Shown here: piece after piece, positions 1 through 6,808 of the stretch
How positions within the stretch are numbered: position 1 is the stretch's first letter
Layout: each line of letters opens with the position of its first letter
Assembly (NCBI GenBank): GCA_016218485.1
Contig: JACRDY010000060.1
Span: 1-17,985 of the forward strand
Source of the DNA: Candidatus Falkowiibacteriota bacterium
GTDB lineage: Bacteria; Patescibacteriota; Patescibacteriia; JACRDY01
DNA length: 17,985 bases
Direction of reading: 5' to 3'
Position numbers and translations under genes: made by a program
Notes under the pieces: model-generated
What the model was told of the DNA's origin: nothing
Seen by the model: only the letters and a program-made list of their open reading frames with translations
Databases searched by the model: none

Positions 1-842
1 ACCGCCTCGTCGCACGTCTCGGTCCCGTTGCAGAACATGCCGTCATTGAAGCACGGCTCCACGCCCGGCTGACAGACGCCGGCCACGCACTGTTCCACCC
101 CATTGCAGTACAATCCGTCGGCGCAGTCGCTGTTGTACAGGCACTGCGGCGGCATCGTACTCGTCGTCGTCGAAGTCGTCGTCGCCACGGTCGTGGTCGT
201 CGTCGGCATCGTCGTGGTGGTGGTCGGAGCGGTGGTCGTGGTCGTCGGCGACGTTGTCGTCGTCGTACTCGTCGTCGTGGTTGTGGTTGTCGTCGTGGTG
301 GTCGGCAAATCACAGTCGTTCCCCACCTCGTCGCAAACCAACCCACCCGTACACGGATCGCCGCTGGACACGCAGTTGTCCGTGGCTTCGTTGCACGATT
401 CCGCGCCGTTGCAGTACACGCCGTCGTCCGAACAAATCACCGGACTACCGGCCTCGCACTGCGAATTCACACAAGATTCCACGCCGTCACAGTAGACGGC
501 ATTGTCGCAGTCGGCGTTGGTGACGCAGAACCCCGCGGGCGGGTTGCACGTGTCCGTCGCCTCGTCGCAGGTCCAGCCGGCTTGGCATGGACTCGCGCTG
601 CCGGGCTGACATTGCCCATTCAGGCACGTTTCCGTACCGTCGCAGTACAGACCGTCGTCGCAGTCGGCGGCGGTCTGACACTGCGCCGTGTCATCGTCCA
701 TCGCGGTATCATCGATAACGTCGTCGTCCGTCGCGGTATCGTCAGCGGCCGAAGCCGCCTGTCCCGCGCCGGTGGATTCACTGGCGCAGCTGGCGCCCAA
801 CAGCGCCAACAGCACCACAAAAATCGTCCAAAAACGGTTCAT
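1..842 (-). CDS. Cys-rich repeat lipoprotein with Thr-rich linker (3' end outside window)
   Basis: The reading frame is open from ATG at 842 to the window edge: 280 complete codons and no stop, so the C-terminus is missing. An AGGAGG Shine-Dalgarno lies just upstream. The N-terminus is a signal peptide ending in LLGASC, which fits a lipobox with Cys19 as the lipidated residue. An acidic stretch rich in DD follows, then three Cys-rich repeats of the type C-x4-DC-x4-YC-[DN]G-x-E-x-C. Next comes a linker of about 50 residues made almost only of Thr with Ser and Pro (encoded at about 150-302), then at least one more Cys-rich repeat. The protein is probably lipid-anchored and displayed outside the cytoplasmic membrane, with disulfide-bonded modules on a mucin-like stalk. 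Similar modules are common in secreted proteins of Myxococcota-like bacteria. Its role is unknown; adhesion or binding is a guess. It follows the gene at 919-2082 in the same direction. Confidence 0.85.
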   Translation of the reverse strand, partial: MNRFWTIFVVLLALLGASCASESTGAGQAASAADDTATDDDVIDDTAMDDDTAQCQTAADCDDGLYCDGTETCLNGQCQPGSASPCQAGWTCDEATDTCNPPAGFCVTNADCDNAVYCDGVESCVNSQCEAGSPVICSDDGVYCNGAESCNEATDNCVSSGDPCTGGLVCDEVGNDCDLPTTTTTTTTTTTSTTTTTSPTTTTTAPTTTTTMPTTTTTVATTTSTTTSTMPPQCLYNSDCADGLYCNGVEQCVAGVCQPGVEPCFNDGMFCNGTETCDEA

Positions 843-877
843 CGGAATTCCTCCTCATGCTTCTTGTTGAATTCTCT

Positions 878-904
878 GGGTTTAGGGGACCTTCCCCCAA
901 ACCC
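878..904 (-). promoter_or_regulatory. GC-rich hairpin between two co-directional secreted-protein genes
   Basis: A 12-bp stem (878-889 with 893-904, one G-T pair) encloses a 3-base loop in the 76-base gap after the stop at 919 and before the start at 842. No T-run follows on the minus strand. It could be a partial terminator, an attenuator or an mRNA-stabilising hairpin rather than a full intrinsic terminator. Confidence 0.5.
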
Positions 905-918
905 GCTTGATGTTCAGA

Positions 919-2082
919 TCACTCGTTGTCGGGCACGAAATTGCCCATACCACCCCAGCGGATGGCGGGGCCAATACCAATGGCCCAAGCGCTATCACGC
1001 ACTCGGACATCGTATCCATAGTACCCGAAGAGTCGTAGGGAAAACGTCGGTCGAGTCTTGGTGAAGACCCAAGCCGCGCTAACGTTTAGTCCATAGGTCT
1101 GCCGCGTGCTCTCCAGCTGATTCTGGCCTTCGCCAGCCAGCTGGTAAGAATGCCATGCGACATTCTGCCAGTAGTAGCCGAACCCGGCGCTGAAATTCCA
1201 GCGATAGGTCGGAGCCCACAGCAGTGAAGCGTCAGCCGCCCAGGTGTTGTGGCGCGTTTTCGGCGTCTCAAACACATAGGCATAACGCCCACTGCCCGTG
1301 ATGGCCCAGGCATCCCAGAGGCAGAAACCGACGCCGGCATAGCCACTCAAAGCGGCGCTGTCGGTCCGGTCACGCTTGACCGTCTGGTTGGCGACCGGTC
1401 GGTCGGTCACGCCCCAGCTCGTCCACAGGCCTTCCGGCCCGCCGAACAAGAAGAGGCGATCCAAAACTCCACCCGCTCCACCGGTACCGGGATCACCAGG
1501 CGCGCCGTTCAACGGATGCGGCCACTCATCGTAGACCTCATCTGTTTCCGGATCATACACCTGTGTCCACGGCCACGGCGTGGAATTGGGATCTTCTGGA
1601 TTGATAGGCTTCTGAACCTGCCGTGCGGCGACCACTGCCTTTTTCCCGGATTCACCCGGAAATAGGCGCATAATCGCTCCACCTGCCTTCCAGGATTGGG
1701 CGCCAGCCCAATTCATCTGCTCCGGATCCCACCCCTTAGACCTCAGTACCTGAGCGAGGTGGTCACCACGGTAACCATGCGCCATGCGGAGTTGGACTGC
1801 GGGCGGGCAGTCTTTGAGGGATGACCATTCGGTGCTGTAGCCCACCAGGTAGACCCAGTATTTCAGGGGTCCATGGACATCCGGATTGTACTGCGGGATG
1901 TTATCCTGCAGCACCTTGGTCCACTCACCCGGGTCATCGGTGCAGTGGTGTTCCGGGTTGTACACGATGGTGTAAAATCCCGGCACGGCTTTTTCCGCCC
2001 ACGCCGTAGCCACGAGGCCAAACGCACAGACGAGCACCACCATGATCGCCAGAACCAAACGAATATTCTTCATCGTCCTCAT
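919..2082 (-). CDS. secreted protein with beta-barrel-like C-terminal half, unknown function
   Basis: A 387-residue product with a clear Sec signal peptide (hydrophobic core about residues 8-25, likely cleavage after AWA at 29). The start is ATG 2082, chosen because AAGGAG sits 6-7 bases upstream. Residues 30-200 are rich in Trp, Pro and acidic residues and match no family I recognise. A Gly/Pro linker of type GAPGDPGTGGAGG follows at about 195-207. From about residue 245 to the end the sequence alternates aromatic and small or polar residues in 8-10 residue strands separated by turns (for example GYAGVGFCLWDAWAITGSGRY, in which the strands are visible), ending near GIGPAIRW. That resembles an outer-membrane or autotransporter-type beta-barrel. 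This is odd if the host lacks an outer membrane, as CPR bacteria are thought to. The lipoprotein gene follows 76 bases downstream. Function is not assigned. Confidence 0.8.
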   Translation of the reverse strand: MRTMKNIRLVLAIMVVLVCAFGLVATAWAEKAVPGFYTIVYNPEHHCTDDPGEWTKVLQDNIPQYNPDVHGPLKYWVYLVGYSTEWSSLKDCPPAVQLRMAHGYRGDHLAQVLRSKGWDPEQMNWAGAQSWKAGGAIMRLFPGESGKKAVVAARQVQKPINPEDPNSTPWPWTQVYDPETDEVYDEWPHPLNGAPGDPGTGGAGGVLDRLFLFGGPEGLWTSWGVTDRPVANQTVKRDRTDSAALSGYAGVGFCLWDAWAITGSGRYAYVFETPKTRHNTWAADASLLWAPTYRWNFSAGFGYYWQNVAWHSYQLAGEGQNQLESTRQTYGLNVSAAWVFTKTRPTFSLRLFGYYGYDVRVRDSAWAIGIGPAIRWGGMGNFVPDNE

Positions 2083-2175
2083 GTTCTTCTCCTTCTGTCT
2101 ACCCTGGCGAAGCCGGGTGATGGAAATTTGTTCAGTATTGCTGCTCGCTAGCCTTGCGACGAGCGAGGTCTTTCC

Positions 2176-2232
2176 CTATCAACCTATCAACCTATCTACT
2201 TATCTACCTATCTACTTAATTACCTAATTACT
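2176..2232. repeat. degenerate 8-base tandem repeat (CCTATCAA / CTTATCTA type)
   Basis: The gap between the secreted-protein gene and the Wzz-like gene holds a run of near-identical 8-base units (CCTATCAA, CCTATCTA, CTTATCTA, CTTAATTA). It reads as a simple-sequence tract that has begun to decay. No coding potential. Confidence 0.7.
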
Positions 2233-2292
2233 TGCTGCTTAAATTGTCAAAGTGCCAAAATATAACTGTCAACAGTGCCAGAGCACTGGAGC

Positions 2293-2324
2293 GGGTCGGT
2301 TAATCTCAAAGAAATAACCGACCC
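2293..2324 (-). terminator. hairpin after the Wzz-like gene
   Basis: A perfect 10-bp stem (GGGTCGGTTA at 2293-2302 with TAACCGACCC at 2315-2324, 12-base loop) lies 11 bases past the stop of the minus-strand gene ending at 2336. There is no T-tract, so it may be a weak or factor-assisted terminator, or only an mRNA 3'-end stabiliser. Confidence 0.45.
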
Positions 2325-2335
2325 ACTGCAAAGCT

Positions 2336-3187
2336 TTACTGTTTATCAGGAAACAGCATTTTGTAGAACGCGTCCGTCGGCTCATCATCGGATGATTCGG
2401 CTGCAACAAGCGCCTGTTTGGTTGGGGCAACCGTACTGTGGCGCACCGGCACGACGTCGGGTCGTGAAGGCTGATCAGTCACTATACCCGGCAAGACCAC
2501 TGCGTCAGTGGTGACAGGCGCCACCACCGGATAGTCCACCGCTGCCAGCTCACTATCCAGCCGATCACGAGACTGTGCCTCTTCCTGCTCATGAGCAGTC
2601 AAGAGAATATAGCCGATAGACAAGAGTAAGCCGAGCGCGATAGACGCCGCCAAATTCAAAACGACATTCGGTTTGACCGGATAGTTCGGGCTGACCGGCT
2701 GGTCCACGATTTTGATGAGCACGCTGCCAGAACCGAGATACTCGGCGCCGCTGGTGGACAAGACGGCAGCGACTGCGCCGGCGAGCGCCATCGCTTCCTG
2801 CCGGTCGGCGCGATACACGTCCACTTTCAGAATGCCGGTTTCGCTGATGGTCTGCGCCTTGACGCTCTTGGCCCAGGCTTTCTGCCGCTTGATCGGGTCA
2901 GTCGGCAGCACGGTATTGCTCGACAACGCCGAAGACAGCGCCTTCTCGCGGAACGAGCTGGTGTAGACGATGTGTGACAGGTTGGTATTAATTTTTTCAG
3001 CCGAACGAATGGCGGAATACGCGTCCACGCCATTAGCCTGTTCAATCACCAAGACCTGGACACTGGCGCGGTACTGGAACGGCTGAAAGACCGTTACCAA
3101 GAGGCCGACAAAGACCACCGCCACTACCACCGCGGCGACCAGCTTGTACTGATGACGGATCATTGTTAGATAGTTAACATTGTGCAT
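2336..3187 (-). CDS. Wzz / chain-length-determinant family polysaccharide co-polymerase, no kinase domain
   Basis: The architecture is that of PF02706 proteins: a transmembrane helix near the N-terminus (LVAAVVVAVVFVGLLVTVF), an extracytoplasmic domain of about 130 residues, then the characteristic PNYPVKPNVVLN stretch leading into a second membrane helix. A charged tail of about 90 residues follows. No Walker A or tyrosine-rich kinase domain follows, so this is the membrane part only. Such proteins set chain length or help export of capsule or O-antigen-like polymers. I chose ATG 3187 (283 residues) because an AGGTGA lies about 11 bases upstream; GTG at 3202 would add five residues but has no ribosome site. 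No glycosyltransferase or flippase gene is in view, so its polymer partner is unknown. A TTGACA promoter is visible upstream. Confidence 0.82.
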   Translation of the reverse strand: MHNVNYLTMIRHQYKLVAAVVVAVVFVGLLVTVFQPFQYRASVQVLVIEQANGVDAYSAIRSAEKINTNLSHIVYTSSFREKALSSALSSNTVLPTDPIKRQKAWAKSVKAQTISETGILKVDVYRADRQEAMALAGAVAAVLSTSGAEYLGSGSVLIKIVDQPVSPNYPVKPNVVLNLAASIALGLLLSIGYILLTAHEQEEAQSRDRLDSELAAVDYPVVAPVTTDAVVLPGIVTDQPSRPDVVPVRHSTVAPTKQALVAAESSDDEPTDAFYKMLFPDKQ

Positions 3188-3197
3188 ACGAATAGCT

Positions 3198-3215
3198 TTC
3201 ACCTGAAGAGGTGAA
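3198..3215 (-). promoter_or_regulatory. hairpin over the Wzz-like gene ribosome-binding site
   Basis: TTCACCT (3198-3204) and AGGTGAA (3209-3215) form a perfect 7-bp stem with a 4-base loop. On the minus-strand mRNA the only Shine-Dalgarno-like AGGTGA for the start at 3187 lies in the 3' arm, so folding would hide it. Possible translational control; inference only. Confidence 0.4.
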
Positions 3216-3248
3216 ATTTGCTTAATTTATTCAAAAATTCTTAGTAGG

Positions 3249-3266
3249 GACAACCCTAGGGTTGTC
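3249..3266. repeat. 18-bp perfect palindrome in the Wzz-gene leader
   Basis: GACAACCCTAGGGTTGTC is a perfect palindrome between the predicted promoter (3296-3324) and the Wzz-like gene. It could be an operator or an RNA hairpin in the 5' leader. Confidence 0.5.
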
Positions 3267-3295
3267 TTTACCCCCCTGATTGAGGGTAATAAAAT

Positions 3296-3324
3296 AAGTT
3301 ATCATAATTTACAATGTTTGTCAA
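3296..3324 (-). promoter_or_regulatory. sigma70-type promoter for the Wzz-like gene
   Basis: On the minus strand, TTGACA (3324-3319) is followed after 17 bases by TAACTT (3301-3296). The -35 box is perfect; the -10 keeps the key T-A---T positions. It points at the gene starting at 3187 and lies about 110 bases upstream of it. Confidence 0.5.
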
Positions 3325-3365
3325 GAAAAACAAAAACAGAAAAACAAAAACAGAAAAACAAAAAC
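3325..3365. repeat. 14-base A/C-rich tandem repeat, three copies
   Basis: The unit GAAAAACAAAAACA repeats at 3325, 3339 and 3353, directly abutting the CACAGAT inverted repeat. Confidence 0.75.
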
Positions 3366-3476
3366 GACAGATTACACAGATAAACACAGATGGCACAGAT
3401 GGCACAGATCTGTGCTTATCTGTGCCATCTGTGTTTATCTGTGAATAAAAAAACAACCTTCTTCAGACTGTCGTTT
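3362..3476. repeat. CACAGAT-word inverted repeat with 26-bp perfect arms (cruciform)
   Basis: Arms at 3375-3400 and 3418-3443 are perfect reverse complements over 26 bp. Each arm is built from CACAGAT words separated by 2-3 bases. The 17-base centre is nearly self-complementary as well (palindrome at 3402-3415). A separate 9-bp inverted pair, AAACGACAG (3362-3370) and CTGTCGTTT (3468-3476), brackets the whole. No protein-coding signal is credible here. The same ATCTGTG words recur at 10427-10478 in front of smpB, so this is a dispersed word-based repeat of unknown function. Confidence 0.8.
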
Positions 3477-3482
3477 ACCCCG

Positions 3483-3797
3483 TCAGAGAAGAATTTTTAA
3501 TACCCTGCCCAAGTGTGCATTGAAATGCCGCCCCAGTATGTCAGGGATAAATTCAAAAGGAAAACAGTCTAAGTCTGGTGGGGTTCGGGGTGGCAATTGC
3601 CCCGAGCGACGCGAGGGAGCAGACATGGTACTCCATGGCTGCCAGCGGGTGGGCGCGGAGCGGGTAGAAACGTACAACGCATCCAAGCACTTCGGGCATT
3701 TGCCACCCCGAAACTTTTGCTACTTTTGGTTACAAAAGTAGAGAAGCTCCCCGCAGGGGTACCACCACAGGACTGACGCACAACTCCGCCGTTACAA
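3483..3797. other. gene-free stretch with three hairpins; possible structured RNA
   Basis: No convincing gene is present. TTCGGGGTGGCAA (3584-3596) pairs perfectly with 3700-3712. The helix continues through a T-T mismatch and one bulged C (3598-3605 with 3692-3698), giving a stem of about 20 bp around an interior of about 86 bases that contains CATGG-TACT-CCATG. Directly after comes a perfect 9-bp hairpin, CTACTTTTG at 3720-3728 with 3733-3741, and a small CCCC-GCA-GGGG hairpin (about 3749-3759). Short open frames on both strands are by-products of the GC-rich palindrome. It could be a noncoding RNA or a dispersed palindromic repeat. Confidence 0.5.
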
Positions 3798-3830
3798 AAC
3801 AAAATCCCGCCGCTCAAGAGCGACGAGATT
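3798..3830 (-). terminator. intrinsic terminator of the envelope-gene cluster
   Basis: On the minus strand, 20 bases past the stop at 3850, a 12-bp stem (3819-3830 with 3803-3814, including two G-U pairs) closes a 4-base loop and is followed by TTTTGTTTTG. This is a textbook rho-independent terminator for the operon starting at 8467. Confidence 0.85.
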
Positions 3831-3849
3831 ATCAATTTTAAAAATACCC

Positions 3850-5079
3850 CTACCGCGACTCCCCCAGCACCACCGGTACGATTTTTTCTTGACCCGTATC
3901 CCACACCGTCAAATCAATTTCCTGACCGGGGTCATAGGCCTGTACCAGCTGTCCGAGCGTGGCATCTCGGCCCACCGTGTCACCGTTGACCCGCGTGATG
4001 ACTTGACCGGCCTGCAGCGCTGCGGTCGCTGCCGGACTGCCAGAACGCACGCCGGCGATATTGGCGGCAGTATTACGATAAATCAAGGCGCCGGCTTTGA
4101 CACTCTGGTACTGCTGCCCGATCTGCGGATTCATCGTCAGCTGTCCGATGTCAAGGTAATCCACGCCGAGACTGGCGCGCCGCACCGCGCCATCACGCAG
4201 CACCTCGTCTATTTCACTGGCAAAACTCAACAGCGGTAAAATCATCATCTGTTGACGATCAGTCAGCGCCAGACCAATCAGCCGCCCGCGCGCGTCCACC
4301 ACCGGCTCACCCGGAGTGACCGCATCTAACGTGTTTGATGGCAGATAGTAACTATCCAATCGGTCGGAACTCGCCACCGTATCAAAAACGGTCTGGACTA
4401 AACGGTACTGATTATTTTCAATAGCGCCGATCTGCAGCCCGCCGGTATTGTCCAGCGCGGCCACCGCCGTACCGGCCACCACCAGATTTTTGTTCAAACT
4501 GACAATTGAGGCATTGGCCAGAGCCACCTTGGCAAACACCGCCTCGGTCAGCGGGTCAGACACGACCGTCGTCACCGGCAATACTTCCCCGGTAGTCATC
4601 ACGACCATGTAGGCGCCGGCCGGCTGACTCAACACCTGATTGGTGGTCAGGAGCCAGCCATCATTGGTCAGGATTGATCCACGACCGAGCGCCTCACTCT
4701 GCCGGTACGCGCTCAAGAGCACATCGGTACTCCCCCCGGTCGGTGTAGGGAAAAACGTCACCGTGCTATTGACCAAATTATCCAGCCAATCGCCGGCGCT
4801 GACCTCTTCGGTCAAACCCAGACTGCCCTGGAGCTGTGGCTGACGGATGACGATTTCCAGCGATCCAGGCTCGCCACTATTACTGATGAGATCGTACTTG
4901 GCCAGGAGCTCATAGAATACATTATTCAGTTCGGCGACCTGCCGATCGTCCCCTAGGTAATGCAAAATGAAACGACTGGCCGCCAGCTGCCCAAAAAAAC
5001 TGCTCAATGCCCCGAGCAAGAGCACGCCGATCAGGAGCCAGACGATACGCGGCGGTCGATGATGAGTGAAGAGAGCCAT
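3850..5079 (-). CDS. HtrA/DegP-like membrane-anchored protein with degenerate protease site and C-terminal PDZ
   Basis: 409 residues: a cytoplasmic start, one membrane helix (about 11-33), a trypsin-like fold region (about 120-290) and a PDZ domain (about 303-406, with GVRSGSPAATAALQAGQVITRVNG). The order matches HtrA/DegP, but every catalytic position appears lost. The TNNHVV motif reads TTNQVL (Gln148 for His), the D-LAV motif reads DPLTEAVFAKV (Glu179 in place of Asp), and the GNSGGP motif reads VTPGEPVV around residue 258 with no Ser. I therefore read it as a pseudo-protease, perhaps a binding or chaperone-like protein acting outside the membrane. It starts 12 bases after the stop of the upstream membrane-protein gene, with no good Shine-Dalgarno, which suggests translational coupling. 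It is the last gene of its operon. Confidence 0.8.
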   Translation of the reverse strand: MALFTHHRPPRIVWLLIGVLLLGALSSFFGQLAASRFILHYLGDDRQVAELNNVFYELLAKYDLISNSGEPGSLEIVIRQPQLQGSLGLTEEVSAGDWLDNLVNSTVTFFPTPTGGSTDVLLSAYRQSEALGRGSILTNDGWLLTTNQVLSQPAGAYMVVMTTGEVLPVTTVVSDPLTEAVFAKVALANASIVSLNKNLVVAGTAVAALDNTGGLQIGAIENNQYRLVQTVFDTVASSDRLDSYYLPSNTLDAVTPGEPVVDARGRLIGLALTDRQQMMILPLLSFASEIDEVLRDGAVRRASLGVDYLDIGQLTMNPQIGQQYQSVKAGALIYRNTAANIAGVRSGSPAATAALQAGQVITRVNGDTVGRDATLGQLVQAYDPGQEIDLTVWDTGQEKIVPVVLGESR

Positions 5080-5091
5080 AGAAAAAAATGA

Positions 5092-5895
5092 TTATCGCCA
5101 TTGAGCCGTCAAAAGGATCAAACCCAGGACGACTCCTCCCGTCAAGACATATCGCACTATCATGGTACGATTCAAAATATCAATCAACGAATTACGGGAT
5201 AGGTTAATGACCACATAGTACACGGCAGTCAAAGATAACGCTTTGACATAAAAGGTATTGGGTAGAAACAGCAACGCCCAGAACATTTCCACTACGATAA
5301 CATCTAAAATCAAAACGTACAACCAGCTCTGTTTCAGCTCTAGACCGGAGATCCACATTGTCTGATAGCTAAGGAGCGTAGCCACAACCAGCAGCGGTCC
5401 GACGAGTAGCCACACCGGCAAATCCAGAAATGTTAGCAAACCATACGCCACCGCCACCAGGAGAAAGAGCGACAGGCTATTGACGTTACCGCTAATGCTC
5501 TCAAATGAATTCGCCGGATAGCGCGCGCCGCGATAAAACCGATCAAAGAGATTCTGCAAAATAATGGTCAAGAGAATGACACTCCCGATAATAATAAACT
5601 GACGACTGGCGGGACGCTCCAAAAGCAGTAGAAAAAAGTAAACGGCGACCACGAATAATCCCGGCGTGATCAGAAACCGCCAAAATTCAGCGCGATGCAA
5701 ACTGCGCTGCAACTGACTGACCGCCAGCGGCCGCAGCGTCAGGTACCAGAGAGCGCCGACGATTAAAAGCGCGCTCACCAGACCCACCTCCACCGCTGAG
5801 CGCTCCAAGCGCAGCCACAGCTCCCAGCAGACAAACAACGCCGCCGGAGTCAGGAAAACGGTAATTTTTTTGAGCAGGATGTTGTGTAACATCAA
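5092..5895 (-). CDS. polytopic membrane protein, about nine helices, unknown function
   Basis: 267 residues, almost entirely hydrophobic. Predicted membrane helices lie at about 11-29, 35-54, 73-93, 99-117, 138-157, 160-178, 190-211, 215-232 and 247-264. Connecting loops are short and Arg-rich on what would be the cytoplasmic side (for example FDRFYRGARYP at about 117-127). No transporter or enzyme motif is recognisable. It lies immediately upstream of the HtrA-like gene (12-base gap) in the same operon and may work with it at the membrane. The start ATG 5895 has a second in-frame ATG one codon later; the choice does not alter the topology. Confidence 0.75.
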   Translation of the reverse strand: MMLHNILLKKITVFLTPAALFVCWELWLRLERSAVEVGLVSALLIVGALWYLTLRPLAVSQLQRSLHRAEFWRFLITPGLFVVAVYFFLLLLERPASRQFIIIGSVILLTIILQNLFDRFYRGARYPANSFESISGNVNSLSLFLLVAVAYGLLTFLDLPVWLLVGPLLVVATLLSYQTMWISGLELKQSWLYVLILDVIVVEMFWALLFLPNTFYVKALSLTAVYYVVINLSRNSLIDILNRTMIVRYVLTGGVVLGLILLTAQWR

Positions 5896-5948
5896 TGTTT
5901 ATCTTACTGAGACGGTTACATTAATAATTACGAATAAAATATGCGCCC

Positions 5949-5979
5949 ATTCGTCATTCGTAATTCGTAATTCGTAATT
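5949..5979. repeat. heptamer tandem repeat ATTCGTA, four copies
   Basis: ATTCGTC then three ATTCGTA units (5949, 5956, 5963, 5970) occupy the gap between two operon genes. An inverted copy AATTACGAAT lies at 5926-5935, so the tract can fold on itself. Confidence 0.75.
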
Positions 5980-5992
5980 TAATATAACCTGC

Positions 5993-6730
5993 TTACTCTG
6001 CTTTGAGACTAAAATCAATCAACAGTTGCCCATCGGTCAACCGCGCATCACGGAGCACCACCGGGGCATCCGTTAACGCTCTGCCCAGTGTTTTATTGAT
6101 GGTGGCGTTGACGAGGATCTGACCCCAACCGCGCGGCAGAGACAGCTGTCCGAGTTTCAATTCTTTAACTTCCAAAAAGAGCTGCTGGTTCTGGATCCGC
6201 GGCACAAAAGCCATGGTCAGAACACCGGCCACAGGACGACTGACCCGCAGCCAAACTTCAGCGCGATCGGACGCAATGGCGATCTGACCGTCGGTAATCG
6301 TCAGGGGAACCTGCGACTGCTCGGCGGCCGTCAGCGCTTGCTGGAGCAGCGCCGTCAGCTCCGTCTCATAGAATACGACCGTAGTACTCTGCGTCTGCGC
6401 CAGTGTCCGCAGCACATCACGCTGGAGTGCGTCCAGATCAGTATTGGTCGCCGCCACCGGATGCAGCGGCTGCGGTTCAGTATACAGCCAGTCACTGAAC
6501 AGCGGCACGGTCAGTACGCCACTCTTGGCTACAGCGCTAAGTACCCCGGCTAACAAAAATGCCATGACAATCAAAGCTAACACCAAACAGTTAAAGCAGC
6601 CAAACAGCGGCCGCTTACGGATAATCTGTTTTTGCGGCCGGAGCTTGCGCGCTTCCTCTTTGATCGCTGATCGCAGTTCAGCCGGATCAACGCCGGTCAC
6701 GGGATCGCTGTCGTTCTCAATTCTGGTCAT
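5993..6730 (-). CDS. single-pass membrane-anchored protein, possibly YpmS/DUF2140-like
   Basis: 245 residues. A charged cytoplasmic N-terminus of about 40 residues (many Lys/Arg, RKLRPQKQIIRKRP) precedes a membrane helix (about 46-68, CFNCLVLALIVMAFLLAGVL). An extracytoplasmic domain of about 175 residues follows, predicted mixed alpha/beta. The C-terminal part, with VKELKLGQLSLPRGWGQIL, INKTLGRAL and a final LTDGQLLIDF strand, recalls the YpmS/DUF2140 family of lipid-binding-like membrane proteins, but this is a resemblance by eye only. It sits in the middle of the minus-strand envelope operon between two unknown membrane proteins. The start is ATG 6730; no strong ribosome site is visible, as is usual for this cluster. 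Confidence 0.72.
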   Translation of the reverse strand: MTRIENDSDPVTGVDPAELRSAIKEEARKLRPQKQIIRKRPLFGCFNCLVLALIVMAFLLAGVLSAVAKSGVLTVPLFSDWLYTEPQPLHPVAATNTDLDALQRDVLRTLAQTQSTTVVFYETELTALLQQALTAAEQSQVPLTITDGQIAIASDRAEVWLRVSRPVAGVLTMAFVPRIQNQQLFLEVKELKLGQLSLPRGWGQILVNATINKTLGRALTDAPVVLRDARLTDGQLLIDFSLKAE

Positions 6731-6782
6731 AATAGTTTAAAGTTGCCAGTTATAAAGTTAAAAATACGGAACTTAGAACTTT

Positions 6783-6808
6783 CAACTTTACAACTTTACA
6801 ACTTTTAA
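6783..6808. repeat. CAACTTTA octamer tandem repeat
   Basis: Three successive CAACTTTA/CAACTTTT units fill the short gap between two operon genes. This is another gene-gap-specific simple repeat. Confidence 0.6.

Noticed and set aside
103..495. Plus-strand open frame with a long poly-Val stretch
   Set aside because: It is the antisense shadow of the Thr-rich linker of the minus-strand lipoprotein, whose frame has a signal peptide, regular Cys repeats and an AGGAGG site.
3268..3456. Minus-strand frame across the CACAGAT inverted repeat
   Set aside because: Its residues come entirely from the repeat words and A/C-rich tandem units; no ribosome site or family resemblance.
3362..3476. CRISPR array at the CACAGAT repeats
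   Set aside because: Units are 9 bases with 2-3 base gaps, half of them inverted, with no spacers and no cas genes nearby.
3483..3741. Overlapping short frames on both strands in the GC-rich palindrome
   Set aside because: Open on both strands because of palindromic GC-rich sequence; no start context or domain. Treated as a structured noncoding element.
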